Source of the DNA: Actinomycetota bacterium
Lineage (GTDB): Bacteria > Actinomycetota > Actinomycetes > Actinomycetales > Microbacteriaceae
DNA length: 6,867 nucleotides
Assembly (NCBI GenBank): GCA_009703635.1
Contig: WLFS01000025.1
Span: forward strand, 1 to 6,867
Direction: 5' to 3'
Part shown: positions 1-4,967 of the stretch, piece by piece
How positions within the stretch are numbered: position 1 is the stretch's first letter
Layout: each line of letters opens with the position of its first letter
Notes under the pieces: generated by a model
The model's database searches: none
What the model saw: the letters and a program-made list of their open reading frames with translations, nothing else
What the model was told of the DNA's origin: nothing
Program-made: the position numbers and the translations under genes

Positions 1-4
1 GATC

Positions 5-478
5 GTGCCGAGAGAGCGTGGCCAGCAGGTTGTGGCCACCAATCGTAAAGCCCGTCACGACTATCACATCGAAGATGTCTACGAAGCAGGCATTGTTCTA
101 ACCGGAACAGAAGTGAAGTCGTTGCGGGCTGGTCGCGCATCCCTGGTGGATGGATATGCAACCGTCGAGCGCGGCGAAGCATGGCTCGAAAATGTTCACA
201 TCCCCGAGTACTCTCAGGGCAACTGGACCAATCACTCAACCAGACGTCGAAGGAAACTCCTTCTGAACCGAGTTGAAATTGATAAGTTGACCGGAAAAAT
301 CAAAGAGTCTGGATTTACGCTCGTTCCAATCTCGATTTACTTCAAAGACGGCAAAGCTAAGGTTGAAATTGCTTTGGCCAAGGGTAAGAAGGATTACGAC
401 AAGCGTCATTCACTAAAAGAACAGCAGGATAAGCGCGAAGCTGCTAGGGCAGTGTCAACCAAGGGTAAAGAGTGGTAG
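5..478 (+). CDS. smpB: SsrA-binding protein SmpB
   Basis: SmpB is the small basic protein that binds the tRNA-like domain of tmRNA and delivers it to the empty A site of stalled ribosomes. The 157-residue product has the usual family length and its hallmark blocks: NRKARHDY (13-20), GTEVKSLR (34-41), HIPEY (64-68), and the basic tail GKKDYDKR (127-134) running into a Lys/Arg/Gln-rich C-terminus. That tail is known to enter the empty mRNA channel. The GTG start at position 5 was chosen because the product then begins MPRERG, the usual actinobacterial N-terminus. Only four bases precede it, so no ribosome binding site or upstream neighbour can be judged. The tmRNA gene lies 68 nt downstream on the same strand, which supports the call. 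No frameshift or truncation is visible. Confidence 0.96.
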   Translation: MPRERGQQVVATNRKARHDYHIEDVYEAGIVLTGTEVKSLRAGRASLVDGYATVERGEAWLENVHIPEYSQGNWTNHSTRRRRKLLLNRVEIDKLTGKIKESGFTLVPISIYFKDGKAKVEIALAKGKKDYDKRHSLKEQQDKREAARAVSTKGKEW

Positions 479-504
479 CCCTTCCTTTTGTCAGTTCTCC
501 GCGA

Positions 505-510
505 TAGACT
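505..510 (+). promoter_or_regulatory. possible -10 element of the ssrA promoter
   Basis: TAGACT fits the actinobacterial TAnnnT pattern. It would place transcription start near 517, about 30 nt before the mature tmRNA end, leaving a short leader for RNase P to remove. No good -35 hexamer is found at 16-18 nt: TTCCTT at 482-487 is poor, and TTGTCA at 488-493 is too close. This is a guess based on position and one hexamer. Confidence 0.25.
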
Positions 511-516
511 GAGAGG

Positions 517-530
517 CTGTCGAAGGACAG
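517..530 (+). other. small hairpin between smpB and ssrA
   Basis: CTGTC (517-521) and GACAG (526-530) form a perfect 5-bp stem closed by a GAAG tetraloop, extendable outward by two G-U pairs, and followed by TTTG. It lies 16 nt before the mature tmRNA 5' end. It could be a weak terminator or processing site for a smpB-ssrA transcript, or part of the tmRNA precursor leader. The stem is short and no long T-run follows, so its role is uncertain. Confidence 0.35.
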
Positions 531-546
531 TTTGAAAACTAAACAT

Positions 547-916
547 GGGGATGATCGGTTTCGACGGTTTTTGCAGAAACTGAATGAAGCGGGTCGAGAA
601 TGCAGAGTTATCTCGTAAACGTCCTCTGCAAACTATAGGTGCCAAATCAAACCGCACCGACTTCGCCCTAGCCGCATAAGCTAGCCTCGAGGTCCGTCAG
701 CCTAAATCTGATTTCGTTTTAGGTCCTGGCGTCATTTAGAAATCTTGCTGAGTAGCTACGCCTTAGGGCTACTTGGGACTTTTGCTCAGGCTGGGCTCGT
801 CGGTTAGGTCGCTTCAAGCTTTGACCGGAGTCGAGTAAAACAGCATTGAAGCTACACCCGTAGAAGAGTCAGAATCCAAAAATCGGACGGGGGTTCAATT
901 CCCCCCATCTCCACCA
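547..916 (+). ncRNA. ssrA: transfer-messenger RNA (tmRNA)
   Basis: This is the RNA that acts first as alanyl-tRNA and then as mRNA to release stalled ribosomes and tag the unfinished protein. The 5' end GGGGATG (547-553) pairs with CATCTCC (906-912), with one G-U, to give a 7-bp acceptor stem. An A discriminator and an encoded CCA (914-916) follow. The T arm is GGGGG (889-893), TTCAATT, CCCCC (901-905). Helix 2 joins the two ends: GGTTTTTG (566-573) pairs with CAAAAATC (877-884). Pseudoknot 1 is explicit: CGAGA (595-599) with TCTCG (611-615), interleaved with TGCAGAG (601-607) and CTCTGCA (624-630). The tag frame follows 10 nt later. Length is 370 nt, normal for a one-piece tmRNA. The 680-880 region should hold the remaining pseudoknots, which I did not resolve pair by pair. 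Confidence 0.97.
641..679 (+). other. tmRNA proteolysis-tag reading frame
   Basis: The frame starts at the GCC resume codon (641-643) and stops at TAA (677-679), encoding AKSNRTDFALAA. The terminal ALAA is the degron read by ClpXP-type proteases, and FALAA/YALAA endings are known for actinobacterial tags. The stop codon lies in the loop of a hairpin formed by CTAGC (668-672) and GCTAG (680-684), the usual helix at the end of the tag frame. This is translated from within tmRNA and is not an independent gene. Confidence 0.93.
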
Positions 917-920
917 TGTT

Positions 921-954
921 CAATAAAGCCCAGGGATTTCCTTGGGCTTTATTG
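921..954 (+). terminator. hairpin terminator of ssrA
   Basis: A 15-bp stem (one G-U pair) closed by an ATTT tetraloop starts 4 nt after the tmRNA CCA. The left arm is CAATAAAGCCCAGGG (921-935) and the right arm is CCTTGGGCTTTATTG (940-954). The 3' arm carries the T-rich stretch inside the stem, and no clean T-run follows, as is common in actinobacteria. It may also protect the precursor 3' end until trimming. Confidence 0.85.
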
Positions 955-970
955 CATTGCTAAGGCAATG
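955..970 (+). other. second small hairpin abutting the ssrA terminator
   Basis: CATTGC (955-960) and GCAATG (965-970) form a perfect 6-bp stem with a TAAG tetraloop, with no gap after the main terminator hairpin. It may back up termination or block 3' exonucleases. The 131 nt from here to the next gene hold no convincing promoter. TTAACA (991-996) and CTGACA (1035-1040) resemble -35 hexamers, but neither has a matching -10 at proper spacing. Confidence 0.45.
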
Positions 971-1101
971 AACGTGTCTTTTCAAGTAAATTAACACCCA
1001 GAGCTTCATTTATCGAACTGGAAGTAAGCAAGATCTGACAATGGAACGATTCACCAACAATTGCCCGAACTTGGGTTTAAAGCTTCCGATGGGGGACTTG
1101 C

Positions 1102-2067
1102 ATGTCTAAGCCTGTTATTGCAGTCGTCGTACCTTCTTATAAGGTGACTTCTCACATTGTTCAGACCCTGTCAGAAATAGGCAAAGAAGTTTCATACATT
1201 TTCGTTGTTGACGATGCTTGCCCAGAAGGTTCAGGAAAGCTAGTCCAGGAAAAAGTCTCTGACTCACGTGTGAATGTCATCTTCCACGAAGAGAACCTCG
1301 GAGTAGGCGGGGCCATGATCACTGGCTATAAAGCGGCCCTTGAAACGGACGCTAACATCATCGTCAAACTAGACGGTGACGGCCAGATGGATCCAGCTCT
1401 AATTGGCGAACTAATTTCCCCGATTGTAAATGGGCGCGCGGATTACACCAAAGGCGATCGACTTGACAGTCTGACTGGACTTTGGCAAATGCCAAGCATT
1501 CGACTTATTGGCAATGCAGGGCTGTCTCTACTGACAAAGATTTCTACCGGCTATTGGAACATTACTGACCCGACAAACGGCTACACAGCAATTCATCGCG
1601 ATGTTCTAAAGGTGCTGCCGCTTGGAATGCTCAGCAAACGATTCTTCTTTGAGTCGGATATGTTGTTCAGGCTTAGTCTTTATCGCGCAGTGGTATGGGA
1701 CGTCCCAATGCAGGCTCGCTACGGAACTGAGAAGAGCAACTTGAGCATCATCAAAACGCTTTGGGAGTTTCCTTGGAAGCACTTCAAGAATTTCCACAAG
1801 AGGCTTTTCTATAACTACTACCTTCGCGACGTATCCGCAGCATCGATTGAACTGCCACTTGGTTTTGTGCTGTGGTGGTTTGGATTGATTTTTGGTATCG
1901 CCTCGTACAACCAGTCCATGGATACCGGAGTGGCTGCCACAACAGGCACGGTCATGATTTCCGTTGTGCCTTTGATCCTTGGGTTCCAGCTTCTATTGGC
2001 CTTTGTAAGTCACGATGTATCGGCGGTTCCCACCAGGCCTCGCCATAAAGGAGACCTACCTTGGTAG
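1102..2067 (+). CDS. GT2-family glycosyltransferase, polyprenyl-phosphate sugar transferase type
   Basis: The enzyme probably moves a sugar from a nucleotide donor to a polyprenyl phosphate on the cytoplasmic face of the membrane. The N-terminal GT-A fold starts with VIAVVVPSYK (5-14). It has VVDDACPEGS (35-44), ENLGVGGAM (64-72) and the metal-binding DGDGQMDP (91-98; DxD = D91, D93). Later come KGDR (117-120), DPTNGYTAIHR (156-166) and FFFESD (181-186), the usual acceptor-side blocks. Two hydrophobic helices (about 251-268 and 280-302) anchor the C-terminus, as in DPM1/GtrB-like enzymes with membrane tails. The ATG at 1102 follows a G-rich GGGGGA (1091-1096) at 5 nt. The stop overlaps the next gene by 7 nt, so the two are probably translated together. 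The family is clear, but the sugar and acceptor cannot be read from the sequence. Confidence 0.88.
   Translation: MSKPVIAVVVPSYKVTSHIVQTLSEIGKEVSYIFVVDDACPEGSGKLVQEKVSDSRVNVIFHEENLGVGGAMITGYKAALETDANIIVKLDGDGQMDPALIGELISPIVNGRADYTKGDRLDSLTGLWQMPSIRLIGNAGLSLLTKISTGYWNITDPTNGYTAIHRDVLKVLPLGMLSKRFFFESDMLFRLSLYRAVVWDVPMQARYGTEKSNLSIIKTLWEFPWKHFKNFHKRLFYNYYLRDVSAASIELPLGFVLWWFGLIFGIASYNQSMDTGVAATTGTVMISVVPLILGFQLLLAFVSHDVSAVPTRPRHKGDLPW
2047..2053 (+). promoter_or_regulatory. ribosome binding site fixing a TTG start
   Basis: AAAGGAG lies inside the end of the GT2 gene, 7 nt before the TTG at 2061. It is the strongest Shine-Dalgarno match in this operon and is the main reason to accept the TTG start for the downstream membrane protein. 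Confidence 0.75.
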
Positions 2068-3737
2068 CAAAGCTCAGGGCTGAGCACGCGCTGATCTTTG
2101 TTCCTTTTGTACTTGCTCTTTGGTCCATAAGTCGCGTCTGGACAGTACTTCCGTCGATCATGCAGGACGAGTACATCTACACCAGCCAGGCTAAAAACCT
2201 TCCCTTCGCGGAGCAGTTCTACTCGAACTACCTGTTCTCTCTGATTATGGGAATTACTAACTCGTGTGGTGACGAGTTCTATGCCTGTACCAAAACGATC
2301 AACTCATTTTTCTTTATGGGCACAGTCCTGCTCACTTTCTTGATCGCGATTAGGTTCCTAACTTTCCGCTGGTCAGTTTTTGTCGCATCAGTTACTGCAC
2401 TGAGCCCAATTGCAATTCCTGTTTCGTACTTCATGCCCGAAACCATGTATTTCTCAATGATGACTCTCACAATCTGGCTAACACTCGTGGTATCAAAGAG
2501 GGAGAATTGGTTGCTTTGGGTAGTTTCAGGCCTGAGCCTTGGGGCAACTGCACTCGTTAAACCGCACGCGGTTTTCATGTTGCCGGCTTTTGTGATCTTC
2601 GCTTTCATCTTTGCCTACAAAAAGTCAGCCTCTAACTGGCTAAATGCAATCTCAGCCGGTGCAGCCGTCGCCGTAGGCTTTTTGGTCACAAAGTTTGGTT
2701 TGGGTTTTGCTTTTGCCGGTACAGAGGGCCTCAAGTTATTCGGTGGTTATGGAACTCCTGTCGGTGCGCTCACCGGAGCAGCAGCGGCTGAAGGTGTGGT
2801 TGTTGGATCAGATTCAGTAGCCCGTTCTGGTCTAGAAGTACTGATCACAGTTGCCTCAACTCACTTACTTGCTCATGCTTCGGCCATGTTGCTCTTAGCC
2901 GGCATACCTCTTTTCCTTGCTCTTCGGGTCAGCTACTCCGTTGTAAAAACAAAGCAACCAATTGGAGAAGTCAGCGCGCTGTTTGTTCTGGTGGCTCTAA
3001 TCACTGTTTCAATGGTTGGAGTTGTGGCATTGTTCGAGGCTTACGTCACAGCAAGTGGGGACGACCACAGCGACCGTCTAATTCTTCGCTACTACGAGTT
3101 TTTGATTCCCCAGTTTGTAGTGATGGGACTGCTACTCCCGAGATTCACAGACTCAAAGCGTCTGTTCAGAATAATTCAGGGTTCAATTGTGGTTGCTGCC
3201 TCGATGTTCTTCACCATTTATTACCCTCCAACTTTTGACAAGCAGTACGCAGACGCCTCAACCTTGCCGGGAATCGGCGATAGCCAAGGCTTCTTTATCT
3301 TTGTAGGAATTTTCGTCAGCTGTGCGGTAATTTTCTGGATCGTGAATCCGGAGCGCGGAAACCTTGCAATTGGACGCTTCATCATGCCAGCCGTGTTGAT
3401 TCTGGCGCTAGTTATGTCGCAAAACAAATTGATAGAAATCAATGGAACACCTGCTTACTTCGACCAGGCCGGATGGGGAACAAGAGAGTTCCTAGATGAT
3501 GTTCCTGGAGATCGAATTATGGTCGTCGGCCAGACTCGCACAGAGGTATTTACAGTGAAGTTCTGGATTGACGAAGCAAACATAAAGGACCTTTTGGTGG
3601 TTGAGGGAAGTGTAATTGCTGCCGACAATGTTTCCGAGTCTGACTATGTTGTGACTCTTGGAAACATCGGAGTTGATTTTGCTCACGAAGTAGTCACCGA
3701 GGGTGAAGGCTACAAACTTGTGAAGGTGCTCCGTTAG
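2061..3737 (+). CDS. multi-membrane protein, probable GT-C glycosyltransferase
   Basis: This 558-residue integral membrane protein has roughly ten or more hydrophobic segments, from residue 10 to about 453, and then a soluble C-terminal tail (455-558). The first segment (about 10-30) is followed by MQDEYIY, putting D36-E37 in the first outer loop, where GT-C enzymes such as ArnT and PMT relatives carry their catalytic acidic pair. The same loop has C69 and C76 flanking D71-E72. PETMYF (126-131) is another acidic spot typical of the fold. An Ala/Gly-rich stretch lies near 230-256. The tail mixes acidic and beta-like segments and probably lies outside the cell. The TTG start is set by the preceding ribosome binding site. 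Pairing with a lipid-sugar-making GT2 supports a role as the outer-face transferase. I cannot exclude a polymerase or another GT-C subtype, and I recognise no named orthologue. Confidence 0.72.
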   Translation: MVAKLRAEHALIFVPFVLALWSISRVWTVLPSIMQDEYIYTSQAKNLPFAEQFYSNYLFSLIMGITNSCGDEFYACTKTINSFFFMGTVLLTFLIAIRFLTFRWSVFVASVTALSPIAIPVSYFMPETMYFSMMTLTIWLTLVVSKRENWLLWVVSGLSLGATALVKPHAVFMLPAFVIFAFIFAYKKSASNWLNAISAGAAVAVGFLVTKFGLGFAFAGTEGLKLFGGYGTPVGALTGAAAAEGVVVGSDSVARSGLEVLITVASTHLLAHASAMLLLAGIPLFLALRVSYSVVKTKQPIGEVSALFVLVALITVSMVGVVALFEAYVTASGDDHSDRLILRYYEFLIPQFVVMGLLLPRFTDSKRLFRIIQGSIVVAASMFFTIYYPPTFDKQYADASTLPGIGDSQGFFIFVGIFVSCAVIFWIVNPERGNLAIGRFIMPAVLILALVMSQNKLIEINGTPAYFDQAGWGTREFLDDVPGDRIMVVGQTRTEVFTVKFWIDEANIKDLLVVEGSVIAADNVSESDYVVTLGNIGVDFAHEVVTEGEGYKLVKVLR

Positions 3738-3739
3738 TA

Positions 3740-4378
3740 ATGCTGGATACCAGCTGGCTTCTTCTAAACGGCACAATTCTTTTCGAAGTTATTGGCACCC
3801 TGGCCTTTGCCTTATCGGGGCTTATTGAGGCAGCTCGAAAGAAGCTCGATCTCGTTGGAATGGCAATGGTGTCTGGCTTGGCTGCATTTGGTGGCGGAAC
3901 TCTCCGAGACGTACTTTTGGACCGCAGGCCATTTTTCTGGTTTGAGAATGAAATCTGGGTCTGGATTTTGATTCTGATTTGCATCGGAGCTCTTCTGTTT
4001 ATGAGATCTCGACATCTAGAACCCACCGAACGAGCAATGCAGTGGCCGGATGCAATTGGCCTCGGAGCTTTTACTGCGGGTGGAACTCAATTGGCGTTGA
4101 ATGCTGGAGTTCCAGCCGTGATTTCAGTAATCATGGGTGTTTTGACCGCTATCTTCGGTGGCGTGCTTCGCGACATAGTAGTGAATGAGATACCTAAGGC
4201 CTTTAGCGATCACATTCCCTACGCGGTTATCGCCTTCACCGGGGGATGGGTTGTGGTGGGCCTGAATCTGCTGAACGTGGATGCCTTCGTAGCGGTTGCA
4301 GTTGGGGCTGTATTCACAATCGTTCTTAGAGTTCTGGCGCTGCTTTTTGGTTGGCGCTTGCCAATCTGGAAGATTTAG
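3740..4378 (+). CDS. TRIC-family (UPF0126) membrane protein
   Basis: The 212-residue product has about seven hydrophobic segments built from two related halves, as in bacterial trimeric intracellular cation channel homologues. Half one has FEVIGTLAFALSGLIEA (15-31) and then GGGTLRDVLLDRRP (51-64). Half two has DAIGLGAFTAGGTQLAL (104-120) and then GGVLRDIVVNEIP (140-152). The glycine-rich kinks followed by LRD are the family hallmark. Characterised prokaryotic members are K+-permeable trimers, and the E. coli relative YicG has been linked to glycine transport, so cation channel versus glycine carrier stays open. The ATG lies 2 nt after the GT-C stop. AAGGTG (3724-3729), inside the upstream gene, could serve as ribosome binding site at 10 nt. 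It therefore very likely shares the GT2/GT-C transcript. Its 3' end is 17 nt from a convergent gene, with no terminator seen. Confidence 0.88.
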   Translation: MLDTSWLLLNGTILFEVIGTLAFALSGLIEAARKKLDLVGMAMVSGLAAFGGGTLRDVLLDRRPFFWFENEIWVWILILICIGALLFMRSRHLEPTERAMQWPDAIGLGAFTAGGTQLALNAGVPAVISVIMGVLTAIFGGVLRDIVVNEIPKAFSDHIPYAVIAFTGGWVVVGLNLLNVDAFVAVAVGAVFTIVLRVLALLFGWRLPIWKI

Positions 4379-4395
4379 TCACTCGACAAAGCAGC

Positions 4396-4797
4396 CTAGT
4401 TATCAGCAGGATAGTTGTCTTGAATGCTGCACTGTCTGGTTCCACCGAGAAGCCGATGTCTGTTTCGAGCAATCCATCGATAAACAAATTTGGCTAGCCA
4501 AGAGGTCGGCGGAGTTTTCATAAAAAACCCTGCCAGGCGATAGAACAAGTTTGCCTGCATCTGAAGTATCGCAGCCGCCGCTAAGTGCCCACCTAGATTC
4601 AAAGTTTGATCAGAGCTTTTTTCCACTAGCCATATCTCGGAGCGCACTTGTTTTTCAGTTAGACCAAAACTCGACGGTTCAATTTTCTGGAAAGCTACGT
4701 AAGATGGGAAGACTTTCATGTGGCGAATACCAAATTCAAGGCTGAGTTGACAGAATTTGCAGTCCCCGTCGTATATCAGGACTGGTTTCGATGTCAT
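4396..4797 (-). CDS. DCC-family (DUF393) thiol-disulfide oxidoreductase-like protein
   Basis: The 133-residue product opens with PVLIYDGDCKFCQLSL (5-20), the DCC signature with its C13-x-x-C16 pair, in the thioredoxin-like position after the first beta strand. The centre has the family's GGHLAAAAI segment. The C-terminus has ARNRHRLLGGTRQC, matching the usual NRHRLPGGT...C ending, with the third cysteine at 123. Members of this family (YuxK-like) are assigned as thiol-disulfide oxidoreductases by motif, and few are characterised. It has no signal peptide and is probably cytoplasmic. The ATG (reverse strand, 4797-4795) follows only a weak GGAT, so the start rests on the conserved N-terminus. 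It is convergent with the TRIC gene and divergent from typA, so it is a single-gene unit. No clear terminator follows, and transcripts may run into the TRIC gene's 3' end. Confidence 0.88.
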   Translation of the reverse strand: MTSKPVLIYDGDCKFCQLSLEFGIRHMKVFPSYVAFQKIEPSSFGLTEKQVRSEIWLVEKSSDQTLNLGGHLAAAAILQMQANLFYRLAGFFMKTPPTSWLAKFVYRWIARNRHRLLGGTRQCSIQDNYPADN

Positions 4798-4967
4798 AAA
4801 TCCAGCTTAATCCCAATAAATCATTAGGCTTTCTCTACAAACCATGTATTGCAGCTAAACTCTGTGTAAGGCCTTTCGGCAAGCAAATCTTGTTTAGCTT
4901 GGTAGGGCACAATCAATTCGGATTGAAGCATTGGCGCTTTGGTGCGCAAATACAAAGGAAGTTTTTT
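4798..4967. promoter_or_regulatory. divergent intergenic region and typA leader
   Basis: These 170 nt must hold the promoters of both the DCC gene (leftward) and typA (rightward). I see no strong promoter. TTGTTT (4890-4895) with TCAATT (4913-4918) at 17 nt is a weak candidate for typA. The region contains a perfect 8-bp inverted repeat, AGCTAAAC (4853-4860) and GTTTAGCT (4892-4899), enclosing the palindrome AAGGCCTT (4868-4875). It also has a small bulged hairpin, TTGgCGC (4931-4937) with GCGCAA (4944-4949), just ahead of the typA ribosome binding site. Confidence 0.5.
4954..4961 (+). promoter_or_regulatory. typA ribosome binding site
   Basis: AAAGGAAG is followed by a run of six T before the ATG at 4968, a normal spacing. 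It decides the start, because the next upstream in-frame sequence has no comparable site. Confidence 0.8.

Noticed and set aside
406..657. Minus-strand open frame across the smpB end and tmRNA
   Set aside because: It runs antisense to smpB and structured tmRNA, has no recognisable domain, and is explained by the genes on the plus strand.
547..1101. Possible integration site or island boundary at the tmRNA 3' end
   Set aside because: ssrA is a common phage and island target, but no integrase gene is present and I found no second copy of the tmRNA 3' end in the window.
2279..2608. Minus-strand open frame of 109 codons inside the GT-C gene
   Set aside because: It lies fully antisense to a coding region with clear membrane-segment character and no similarity I recognise.
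3694..4026. Minus-strand open frame of 110 codons over the TRIC start
   Set aside because: Its basic, low-complexity product is the expected antisense shadow of a hydrophobic gene.
4349..4366. GGTTGGC/GCCAATC hairpin near the end of the TRIC gene as a terminator
   Set aside because: The T-run lies before the hairpin on the plus strand, and no T-run follows on either strand, so it does not look like an intrinsic terminator.
4296..4745. Plus-strand open frames over the TRIC end and the DCC gene
   Set aside because: They are alternate-frame or antisense readings of two well-supported genes.
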